Assembly: GCA_045635565.1 (NCBI GenBank)
Contig: JAZTVX010000040.1
Span: forward strand, 1-19,176
DNA length: 19,176 nt
Direction of reading: 5' to 3'
Source: RGIG4140 sp045635565
GTDB taxonomy: Bacteria; Pseudomonadota; Alphaproteobacteria; CAAHEQ01; UBA3637
A program made the position numbers and the translations under genes. Below, piece by piece: positions 6,730 through 13,722 of this stretch. The notes beneath the pieces were generated by a model. That model was not told the origin of the DNA. It saw only the letters and a program-made list of their open reading frames with translations, and did not search any database. How positions within the stretch are numbered: the stretch's first letter is position 1; each line of letters opens with the position of its first letter.

Positions 6730-8424
6730 CTACTCTTTTTGAGAAACCGCAGCAGAAAAACAAACTGTTTTACTCCATGGCAACTTTTTTTTGTCGGTTA
6801 ATTCAGTGATGGGAGTTGTTTCAATAACATTTAATCCACACATTTCAAATTCATGATTGATTTCATTGGTTGAAAAAAATTTAAACAAAATACACGGACT
6901 ATCATCACATTCAGGGACAATCGGTACACATTTACAATTTTCTTCTAAATTACCCACATTATTCATCCCCATTTTTTTTAGATTCCGATTGTGATAGGAA
7001 AAAACACACAAACCATCAGCAGTCAACATGTTTTTTATCTCTTTCAGCAATATTTGACGTTCTTGAAATGACGTAATATGCGATAAAAAATTATAACTCG
7101 CCCAAATTAAATCAAATTTTTGCTGTTTAATGATTGTCGGAAATGGTGGTATCTTTGCATTAAATAAATGACACTTTTCTTCAAGAATATGTTCTTTGGC
7201 AAATAAGTATAACCGTTGTGCAGCCTCTACACCATACACCCATGCTTTTTTTTCCAAAAAATAAGGAATTTCCCGTCCTGTACCAAAACCCAAAATCAAG
7301 ACACGTTTATCAACCAATGATACATTCAGTTTTTTCAAAAAATTTTGTTCAAAATCATATAACGCATCATGGAATGTGTGCGAATACTTATTAAAAGAAC
7401 AATCACTGTCAAATAAATTAACAGTTTTATCTTGACAACGAACTCCTAAACCAAAGCCAACTGGCAGTTTTACCCCTTCATCTGTATATAACAGTCCTGT
7501 CATTTCATCATCAAGTAAACGTATTGCCCCATCTAAATCATGAAAATCAACAAGACATGACAATATCGCCCAGGCCGACAATGAAACAACACTTTCCGTA
7601 TAACATCCTAACAATACTTTCAACTTTAATTCTTTGGCATAATTTATAGCTTGCATTGCAGGAATTATACCTCCAAAACGAATCGGCTTAATAACAACAC
7701 CATCTACAAACGGTGCATATTTCTCTATATCATTTAGAGAATTAATATACCAATCTGCAAATATTAAAGAATTATCCGGTTTATTTAACCAGCGTTCATC
7801 TGGTTCAAAATCAAACGGATCTTCAATCAATTCCACTCCTCGCAAAACATCAAAATAATTTTCAAATTCTTTTTCAGAAGACAACGTTTTTTCAAAATCA
7901 ATCCAAATTTTTAAATTCCGTTTCTGTAACTTTTGTAGGTAATCTTTATTCAACACAGAACTCTGTTTCACTTTAACAGCTTGATACGCATCAACATTCC
8001 TTGGACAAACATCACCATATCCCAACGTATAAACCGTTTTTACAGGCACTGAAAAAAGATGAAACAAATTCAAGACTGAACAAGAAACTATCTTCCCGTA
8101 TAAATCAAGCAACGCATTTGACAAACCACATTGAACAGGAGCTTTAAAATCTCTCACAAAATCCAAAACTTCCTTTTGAAACACATCAAAATCCAACGAG
8201 AATAAGAAACTTTTTCCAACAAGTTCAACAAGAAATGCCATATTTTCATCAACTGTTCCCGCTTTTAACGACGGTGACAACGCAATTTCCCCATAACCAA
8301 CTTCTCCAGAAGCACGTGCTTCGACTACAATAAAAGTCTTCGTGGTCAATTTTCCAGAAACTGTCTCAAAACCTCGAGACAACACACAGTTTCGCTTTCT
8401 GATATCAAAACAAACATTAATCAT
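6730..8424 (-). CDS. Dipeptide epimerase-like enolase domain fused to SAM methyltransferase
   Basis: Two enzymes in one 564-residue chain. Residues about 1-340 are an enolase-superfamily domain of the muconate-lactonizing/dipeptide-epimerase type: catalytic Lys pair VKVK (K151, K153), metal ligands D176 (WIDFE), E201 (LIEDPF) and D224 (FADW), opposite-face Lys K246 (VVIKPIRFGG), and FHDLDG (294-299), the Asp-x-Asp that in dipeptide epimerases holds the substrate amino group. Residues about 365-564 are a class I methyltransferase with motif I VLILGFGTG (375-383), acidic E400 and the FDLIWASYNFLSHI strand. Expected chemistry is alpha-carbon epimerisation of a short peptide plus methyl transfer; substrates are inferred. 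ATG at 8424 follows GAGGA. It diverges from the second ThrRS gene across 155 bases, suggesting a shared pathway. Both active sites look intact. Confidence 0.85.
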   Translation of the reverse strand: MINVCFDIRKRNCVLSRGFETVSGKLTTKTFIVVEARASGEVGYGEIALSPSLKAGTVDENMAFLVELVGKSFLFSLDFDVFQKEVLDFVRDFKAPVQCGLSNALLDLYGKIVSCSVLNLFHLFSVPVKTVYTLGYGDVCPRNVDAYQAVKVKQSSVLNKDYLQKLQKRNLKIWIDFEKTLSSEKEFENYFDVLRGVELIEDPFDFEPDERWLNKPDNSLIFADWYINSLNDIEKYAPFVDGVVIKPIRFGGIIPAMQAINYAKELKLKVLLGCYTESVVSLSAWAILSCLVDFHDLDGAIRLLDDEMTGLLYTDEGVKLPVGFGLGVRCQDKTVNLFDSDCSFNKYSHTFHDALYDFEQNFLKKLNVSLVDKRVLILGFGTGREIPYFLEKKAWVYGVEAAQRLYLFAKEHILEEKCHLFNAKIPPFPTIIKQQKFDLIWASYNFLSHITSFQERQILLKEIKNMLTADGLCVFSYHNRNLKKMGMNNVGNLEENCKCVPIVPECDDSPCILFKFFSTNEINHEFEMCGLNVIETTPITELTDKKKLPWSKTVCFSAAVSQKE

Positions 8425-8448
8425 AAATCATCCTCAAATACTCTGTTG

Positions 8449-8478
8449 AGTGTAAACTTACTTCGAATAATCTGTCAA
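8449..8478 (-). promoter_or_regulatory. Promoter of epimerase-methyltransferase gene
   Basis: On the minus strand, TTGACA (8473-8478), 18-base spacer, TACACT (8449-8454). The octamer ATAATCTG (8467-8474, plus strand) abuts it and is also one half of the palindrome in the promoter of the other ThrRS operon. Confidence 0.55.
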
Positions 8479-8523
8479 GAAAAAACTACTTTTTTTCACA
8501 AAAACAAAAAAATAAAAAAAATA

Positions 8524-8552
8524 TTGACATATTTTAAAATTTGTGATACAAA
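8524..8552 (+). promoter_or_regulatory. Promoter of second ThrRS gene
   Basis: TTGACA (8524-8529), 17-base spacer ending in TGA (an extended -10), then TACAAA (8547-8552). The leader is only about 20 bases, leaving no room for a T-box or a tRNA-mimic operator. Confidence 0.6.
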
Positions 8553-8579
8553 AAAAATAAACAAAAAAAGGAGACCACA

Positions 8580-10514
8580 ATGACAGACCAATTAAATCAC
8601 ATTAGAAACACTTATGCAATAATTATTCAAGCCGCTGTAAAGGAATGTTTCCCCGACACGACATTCGGAGAAATTCAAGTTTCAAAAAATGGCTTTATGG
8701 TTGACGTTGGTACAAATTTAAACAATGATGATTTAAAAAAAATCACTGAAAAAGCCAAAGAACTTTTGAGATCCGAATCAACAATTACGACACAAGTTAT
8801 CTCGTTAGAAGATGCACAAGCTTTGTTGAACGATGAGGTACAACAGGAGCTGGCGCAAACCTATTCTATCAATAATCAAGTACGCATTTGTTCTTTTAAC
8901 GGGCACCATTTTGTTTTAAAAAGCGAAGATGAGGTTATTAACAATCCTCGTTCACTCAGAACAGATGCTTTTGAATTAGACAATTTATCTAGTGCATATC
9001 TTTTAGGAGATAACACTCGCCCTGTACTGCAACGCATCTCTGCTTATGCTTTTGAAACAAAAAAGGAATTATCTAAATTTTTCCAAACACTGGAAGAAGC
9101 CAAAAAACGTGACCACCGTGTAATCGGAAAAGCTTTAAACTTATTTCATTTAGATCCATCTGTTGGTTCAGGCTTACCCATTTTTCTTCCAAATGGTGCA
9201 TTAATGCGTTTGGAAATTGAAAATTTTGAACGAGAAGAACATCTTAAAAGAGGATACGTACCAGTCTACACACCTCACATTTATGATGCTGGTGTATGGA
9301 AAAGATCTGGTCATTATGACTTTTATAAAGATAACATGTTCTTATTTGAAAATGACGGTAGAGAATACGGGGTCAAGCCAATGAATTGTCCCGGCCATGT
9401 TTCCGCATTTAGTGCTACACCAAAAACATACAGAGATATGCCTCAAAAATACTTTGAATTAGGAACAGTATATCGCAACGAAATATCTGGCACATTGCAT
9501 GGGCTAATGCGCGTCACAAGCATTACGCAAGACGATGCCCATATTTTCTGCCAAATGACACAATTGGCCGATCAAATTACCGAAACACTTCACTTTGTCA
9601 AAGATACACTCAAAGTGTTCGGTTTTGATATGGAGTATAAGTTATCAACTCGTCCGGAAAAATCCCTCGGTTCGGATGAGGTATGGGAAAAAGCAACTGC
9701 TGCTTTAAAAGAAGCCCTTGCTCGTGATGGAATTGACTATACGATTGATGAAGGAGGCGGGGCTTTCTATGGTCCTAAAATTGACGTTCAAATTAAAGAT
9801 GCTTTAGGTCGTGGTTGGCAAGGTCCTACAATTCAGGTTGACTTTAATCTGCCGGAACGTTTTGACTTATCGTATATCAACCAAGAAGGAAAAAGCGAAC
9901 GTCCAGTCATGGTTCACAGAACAATTTTGGGTGCCATTGAACGTTTTATGGGCGTTATGATTGAAAACTTTAATGGATACTTTCCTCTTTGGTTAGCCCC
10001 CGAGCAAGTTGCTATCATGACAGTTGGTGACAATCCTCAACAACAGGCATACGCTCAACAAATCGAAAAAGATTTAAAATCCATCGGTGTTCGTTCATTT
10101 ATCAGTACCCACCAAACAAATTTAAACGGCAAAATAAAAGACGCTCAGAAAAGACGTATTCCTTATATGGTTATCATCGGAGATAAAGAAGTGGAAAACA
10201 GAACAGTGTCTGTACGTTGTGCAAAAGGCGGAAAACAAGTTCAGGGAATTTTATTATCTCGTTTCATGTCAACCATTCGCAAAGAAATTTTAACACGAAG
10301 CAAAGACAGTTTGTTGATAGATATAACACCACATAATAACACACAAACATTACAACAGACACCTAGCAATGAAACTGTTTCAACATCAAGTGATTGCGTC
10401 AATAATACTCAAATTTCTTTCCCGAACGTATCACCACAGATTGTAACCAAAACAAACGGTCTATGCCATAACATGTTTTTCATAGAGTATAGTCGAAATC
10501 ATACAAATTCATAA
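8580..10514 (+). CDS. Second threonyl-tRNA synthetase, editing site destroyed; candidate self-resistance enzyme
   Basis: Class II synthetase, 644 residues, no TGS domain. The catalytic core looks active: zinc ligands C270 (KPMNCPGH), H321 (QDDAH) and H446 (VHRTILGAIERF), spaced much as in E. coli ThrRS, and motif 2 Arg299 (TVYRNEISG). The N-terminal editing domain keeps its outline but not its catalytic residues: against E. coli H73, H77, C182 and H186 I align Asn10, Ile14, Ser115 and Val119. The anticodon-binding domain is present. A tail of about 65 residues after RKEILTRS is rich in Thr, Asn and Ser and matches no domain I know. ATG at 8580 follows AAGGAG. It sits directly before a small peptide gene with PqqD and radical SAM genes, so a resistant copy protecting against a ThrRS inhibitor is the leading idea; a tRNA-dependent role in product assembly is the alternative. 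Confidence 0.93.
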   Translation: MTDQLNHIRNTYAIIIQAAVKECFPDTTFGEIQVSKNGFMVDVGTNLNNDDLKKITEKAKELLRSESTITTQVISLEDAQALLNDEVQQELAQTYSINNQVRICSFNGHHFVLKSEDEVINNPRSLRTDAFELDNLSSAYLLGDNTRPVLQRISAYAFETKKELSKFFQTLEEAKKRDHRVIGKALNLFHLDPSVGSGLPIFLPNGALMRLEIENFEREEHLKRGYVPVYTPHIYDAGVWKRSGHYDFYKDNMFLFENDGREYGVKPMNCPGHVSAFSATPKTYRDMPQKYFELGTVYRNEISGTLHGLMRVTSITQDDAHIFCQMTQLADQITETLHFVKDTLKVFGFDMEYKLSTRPEKSLGSDEVWEKATAALKEALARDGIDYTIDEGGGAFYGPKIDVQIKDALGRGWQGPTIQVDFNLPERFDLSYINQEGKSERPVMVHRTILGAIERFMGVMIENFNGYFPLWLAPEQVAIMTVGDNPQQQAYAQQIEKDLKSIGVRSFISTHQTNLNGKIKDAQKRRIPYMVIIGDKEVENRTVSVRCAKGGKQVQGILLSRFMSTIRKEILTRSKDSLLIDITPHNNTQTLQQTPSNETVSTSSDCVNNTQISFPNVSPQIVTKTNGLCHNMFFIEYSRNHTNS

Positions 10515-10522
10515 AATTTTAC

Positions 10523-10551
10523 TTGACAGAGTATTTTTTGTGTCCTATCAT
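10523..10551 (+). promoter_or_regulatory. Strong promoter of precursor peptide operon
   Basis: TTGACA (10523-10528), exactly 17 bases, TATCAT (10546-10551), beginning nine bases after the ThrRS stop. It predicts a transcript starting near 10558, giving the peptide gene higher expression than readthrough from the ThrRS gene alone. Confidence 0.75.
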
Positions 10552-10600
10552 GCTACTGTGGAGGTATAGAATGGCCTCTTTGTTTCAAAAGGAGAAAAAA

Positions 10601-10693
10601 ATGAAAAAATTTGTTAAACCTATGGTTAAAATCGTTAGTTCTGTTAAAACAACAACATGCATGCATGGTGGTTTTGTTAAAGGAACAAAATAA
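10601..10693 (+). CDS. Candidate RiPP precursor peptide (30 aa)
   Basis: A short gene of 31 codons. Residues 1-15 (MKKFVKPMVKIVSSV) look like a basic leader. Residues 16-30 read KTTTCMHGGFVKGTK, with one Cys (C20), a Thr triplet (17-19) and a Gly pair (23-24). AAGGAG lies six bases before the ATG, a strong promoter precedes it, and its stop is two bases from the ATG of a PqqD-like gene, itself followed by a radical SAM gene. This order is standard for radical SAM-modified ribosomal peptides. An in-frame ATG at 10571 with GGAGG before it would add ten residues, but its ribosome site would lie only 2-3 bases from the predicted transcript start, so 10601 is preferred. I do not recognise the peptide family, and which residues are modified is unknown. 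Confidence 0.75.
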   Translation: MKKFVKPMVKIVSSVKTTTCMHGGFVKGTK

Positions 10694-10695
10694 GT

Positions 10696-10956
10696 ATGTA
10701 TAAACTCAATGACGATATTATCATCCGTGAAACTGATAATAAGGCTTTATCACTAACAACGGGAGATGTCATTGAAATGAATGAAACGGGTCTTTACATA
10801 ATGTTATTATGTAAGGACCCTATTTCTTTTGATGACATAAAGAAGAAAACATGCCAAGATTGGCAAATAGATACGTCTGATTTGGAAAATTTTGATGAAT
10901 GGTTAAACGAATTTATAATTTGTTTACTTGAAAACAATATTTTATCGAAAGTATAA
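10696..10956 (+). CDS. PqqD-like RiPP precursor recognition protein
   Basis: Small stand-alone peptide-recognition domain (RRE) of the PqqD family, which binds a precursor leader and presents it to a radical SAM enzyme. The 86 residues show the family pattern: an N-terminal beta region with ALSLTTGDVIEMNETGLYI (17-35, compare the PqqD-type hydrophobic-N-x-T-G/A pattern), then a helical C-terminal half with DDIKKKTCQDW (46-56) and ENFDEWLNEFIICLLENNIL ending the protein. It starts two bases after the peptide stop and ends four bases before the radical SAM ATG, so the three are one translationally linked unit. The assignment rests on pattern and context. Confidence 0.8.
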   Translation: MYKLNDDIIIRETDNKALSLTTGDVIEMNETGLYIMLLCKDPISFDDIKKKTCQDWQIDTSDLENFDEWLNEFIICLLENNILSKV

Positions 10957-10960
10957 TTTA

Positions 10961-11917
10961 ATGACTTCCCCTAAACTACCAATAAACATGCTATTACTGC
11001 ATATCATTAAAAATTGCAATTCTCATTGTTCAATGTGTGATTGTTGGAGAGAAAAAAAGTCCATCCTATTGGATTTAGAGGACATCAAATCAATGATTGA
11101 TGCTTTTGAAGAAAATGGTGGAAAAATGGTTTTAGTTAGTGGCGGGGAACCTTTACTACATCCAAACATTCAGGATATTTTGAAATACATCAAAGATAAA
11201 GGACTAACAGCCTCATTAAATACGAACGGTCTTCTAATAAAAAAACATGCCGACAAAATCATTCCTTTTTGTGATTTTATTATTGTTTCAATGGATTGTT
11301 TAAAAAATGAGCAAGCATACCTATTAAGAGGGCATACGTCAAATGAACGCATTTTAAAGGATTTAGAGTTTATTCAAAAAGAATTTCAAACCAACATACA
11401 ATTACGATGCACAATATCACGTAAAAATCTATTTTCATTTTACGAACTGATTGATTATGCCCAGACAGTTGGTTTCAGAGTTTCATTTAGTCCAATTGAT
11501 TATTCTTCGGACAGTTTTGGACGAGAAAAAGAACCAACAAATACAATTGACGATTGGATTCCTTCAAATGATGAATTAAATAAATTCGAACAGTTATTAA
11601 CAACCGAACTAGGTAATAAAATTCAAAAAGCATTCCAAGATCAGGTTATCACATGGGATATAAAAAATTTTAATGATTTAATATCATATTTCAGACATTG
11701 TCGCAATAAAAACATCATATGTGAAAAACAGATGTGTTTTTTACCCTATACATCACTTATTGTTGATTACAATGGCGATATACGTCCCTGTTTTTACTTA
11801 CCAGCGTTCACCCATATTAAAAACATAAATAAAGAGGCACTATCGTCTTTTCAACGGGTTCAGCAAATGGGAACACCTTGTAAATGCGAAGGTTGTCGAG
11901 GTCACGTTTTTACCTGA
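10961..11917 (+). CDS. Radical SAM peptide-modifying enzyme with SPASM/twitch-like C-terminus
   Basis: 318 residues. The radical SAM cluster motif is CNSHCSMC (C19, C23, C26), followed by the SAM-binding VSGGEP (59-64). The C-terminal third has further Cys for auxiliary iron-sulfur clusters: C247, C254, C259, then C277 in NGDIRPC (Gly-x4-Cys), and CKCEGC (C307, C309, C312). This is close to but shorter than a full seven-Cys SPASM domain. The first ATG after the PqqD stop (10961) is chosen; a TTG start at 10928 would overlap the PqqD gene by 29 bases. Expected role: radical modification (thioether, C-C or C-O link, or epimerisation) of the adjacent peptide. The reaction cannot be told from sequence. 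Confidence 0.92.
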   Translation: MTSPKLPINMLLLHIIKNCNSHCSMCDCWREKKSILLDLEDIKSMIDAFEENGGKMVLVSGGEPLLHPNIQDILKYIKDKGLTASLNTNGLLIKKHADKIIPFCDFIIVSMDCLKNEQAYLLRGHTSNERILKDLEFIQKEFQTNIQLRCTISRKNLFSFYELIDYAQTVGFRVSFSPIDYSSDSFGREKEPTNTIDDWIPSNDELNKFEQLLTTELGNKIQKAFQDQVITWDIKNFNDLISYFRHCRNKNIICEKQMCFLPYTSLIVDYNGDIRPCFYLPAFTHIKNINKEALSSFQRVQQMGTPCKCEGCRGHVFT

Positions 11918-12093
11918 TCAAGTATATATTGATTTGACAGATTACCGAATTACATGGAATACATCATTATTTAGCAAGAAAATTTATTCAAACAGTTGTT
12001 TGGTAGGTTCATTAGTTGGACTTTTACAATCGCTATTTTTTCATATAAAATGAGACACAATTAATAAAAAAATTATTTCAAGCAGAAACAACA

Positions 12094-13059
12094 TTAAAAT
12101 CCTGAACACAGGTTTTCTAAATCAAGTTTACAACCACCCTTGCAAACTTTGTTCAATTGACACGAAAGACATTGCTTGTGCCGCATTCTATCAGGTTCAA
12201 AAATCCATTTATCCATATCAATACGTGGATTTTGAATAATATCTTCAAGAGATGAATGTTCCAAATTACCCATACAAAACTCATCTTTTTTTATTAATGG
12301 ACACGGATAAACATTTCCATCAACACCAATAGTTAAGATATTCTTTCCAGCTTCACACAATCCCGAATCACCAAAAGAGATATTGTTCCCATGTAACAAG
12401 AAATTAAAATAACCAACAGAACAGGAAAATAAAATCTCTAAATCATTCATGTATATTTGACAATTACGAACAATATCAGAAATAATTTCTTTTGTAAAAT
12501 TTAAAGATATTTTATTCTGCTCAAAATCAACAACAGGTTGCAACCGAACAGATCGAACATTAAGTTCCTTTAATAAAGCTAGCAAAGAAGGTATTTTTTC
12601 TAGATTATCATAAGAGAGAGTAAAAGAAATATCGACAGGAATATCAACAGTATTAAGTGCTTCAATAGCCCGAATAACCGAGCGAAAAGAACCCTGTCCT
12701 CGCTTTCTGTCATTATCCGTTTCATTAGAATCGTCCAAACTCAAAGCTACTCCTCGAATATTGTTTTTTTTCAAATCATGAGCAAAAGAAATATCTATCA
12801 AACGACCGTTTGAGGCAAGTGTCTGATAAACAAATGACTGTTTTGCATATGATAATATATCAAAAAAATGCGAATGAAGAGTTGGTTCGCCACCTGTATA
12901 TGAAATTGAAAATATTTTTAAGCGTTTCATTTCATCAATTAACTGTTTCATCAACTGATACGATATTTCTGATTGTTCACGATTATTTGCGTACGGACAA
13001 AAAGAACATGTTTCCAAACATTTATTTGTTATATAAGCAATTAATTTAAAAGGTATCAT
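12094..13059 (-). CDS. Radical SAM/SPASM enzyme
   Basis: 321 residues. Radical SAM motif CLETCSFC (C14, C18, C21) and SYTGGEP (53-59). The C-terminus carries a textbook SPASM domain: C235 and GNVYPC (Gly248-x4-C253), then C297, C300, C306, C310 spaced x2, x5, x3, and a final C318, enough for two auxiliary 4Fe-4S clusters. Relatives in this layout include PqqE, mycofactocin maturases and anaerobic sulfatase-maturating enzymes. Its ATG shares a base with the stop of the kinase gene (TAATG), so the two are translationally coupled downstream of a ThrRS gene. It converges with the other radical SAM gene across 176 bases. Likely a second tailoring enzyme of the same product; no PqqD domain is fused to it. 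Confidence 0.92.
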   Translation of the reverse strand: MIPFKLIAYITNKCLETCSFCPYANNREQSEISYQLMKQLIDEMKRLKIFSISYTGGEPTLHSHFFDILSYAKQSFVYQTLASNGRLIDISFAHDLKKNNIRGVALSLDDSNETDNDRKRGQGSFRSVIRAIEALNTVDIPVDISFTLSYDNLEKIPSLLALLKELNVRSVRLQPVVDFEQNKISLNFTKEIISDIVRNCQIYMNDLEILFSCSVGYFNFLLHGNNISFGDSGLCEAGKNILTIGVDGNVYPCPLIKKDEFCMGNLEHSSLEDIIQNPRIDMDKWIFEPDRMRHKQCLSCQLNKVCKGGCKLDLENLCSGF

Positions 13060-13721
13060 TATCTTATTCCCAACTGTTGAAAAACAAAAAACTGTTCACG
13101 GACAATATCTGCTAATTGATTATAACCCAGACGAAAATTACCCATTTTTCTTAAAATAGCTTCTTTGCGTTCCACCTCAATCTTCATAGATTGAACAATT
13201 ACCGACTCTTCCAACCAATCATTAGCTAGATTACAAACAAAACTCATTTCTGATTTATTTAATTTAATTTGAGGATCAAGCATCAAAGAAGCCACATCCC
13301 TCCCCTTAAAACTATAACCGACATCAGCATAATCAATCAAATAAATATCATCTTGATCAATATCCACCAAAATATTTAGAGCATTTAAATCATTATGCTG
13401 AACAATGAGATTATTCTGTTGAGGTAACGTGTAAAATTTTTTTTCAATTTCTATAATTTTTTTTAATATATGTTCCCGTTTTAAATGTGTCAAATGCTTC
13501 CATACATCTGACAATGTCGGATATGGCAAATAATCCATAGCAATTATCGGGCCTACAGACAATTCCACATTCACGAACGGATGCAAAATATTCAAACGAG
13601 ACAAAATAGAAGACGAGAACAAATGCTTATCCAGCATTTGTTCTCCTTCTTCATTATTCAAAAACTTCTTTTGAAAAAATTTCTTACCGTTTTTTTCTAA
13701 AATTAAAAAACTGGGTTCCAT
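13059..13721 (-). CDS. Small APH/choline-kinase-fold phosphotransferase
   Basis: 220 residues with the Brenner-type catalytic motif of aminoglycoside and choline kinases: VQHNDLNALNIL with H109, D111 and N116, then the metal-binding Asp130 in YLIDYADVG. The N-terminal lobe is short, with Lys-rich strands (KNGKKFFQKKF). No membrane segment. It starts one base after the ThrRS stop and overlaps the next radical SAM gene by one base, so it is the middle gene of a tight operon. It may phosphorylate the peptide product (Ser, Thr or a released small molecule), either as a biosynthetic step or to inactivate a toxic form in the producer. The fold is firm; the substrate is inferred only from context. 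Confidence 0.85.
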   Translation of the reverse strand: MEPSFLILEKNGKKFFQKKFLNNEEGEQMLDKHLFSSSILSRLNILHPFVNVELSVGPIIAMDYLPYPTLSDVWKHLTHLKREHILKKIIEIEKKFYTLPQQNNLIVQHNDLNALNILVDIDQDDIYLIDYADVGYSFKGRDVASLMLDPQIKLNKSEMSFVCNLANDWLEESVIVQSMKIEVERKEAILRKMGNFRLGYNQLADIVREQFFVFQQLGIR

Positions 13722-13722
13722 T

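Noticed and set aside
8425..8579. A T-box or threonine-tRNA-like leader controlling the second ThrRS.
   Set aside because: The predicted leader is only about 20 bases, too short for a T-box or a tRNA-mimic operator.
10571..10693. A 40-residue version of the peptide starting at 10571.
   Set aside because: Possible, because GGAGG precedes it, but that site would fall within a few bases of the predicted transcript start; AAGGAG before 10601 is better placed.
11829..12053. An open frame overlapping the end of the first radical SAM gene, ending VGSLVGLLQSLFFHIK, which could be a small membrane peptide or gene remnant.
   Set aside because: It has no ATG or GTG start and no ribosome site, only an internal TTG. 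The radical SAM protein already ends in a normal Cys-rich tail, so a frameshift is not needed. The rest of 11918-12093 shows no gene.
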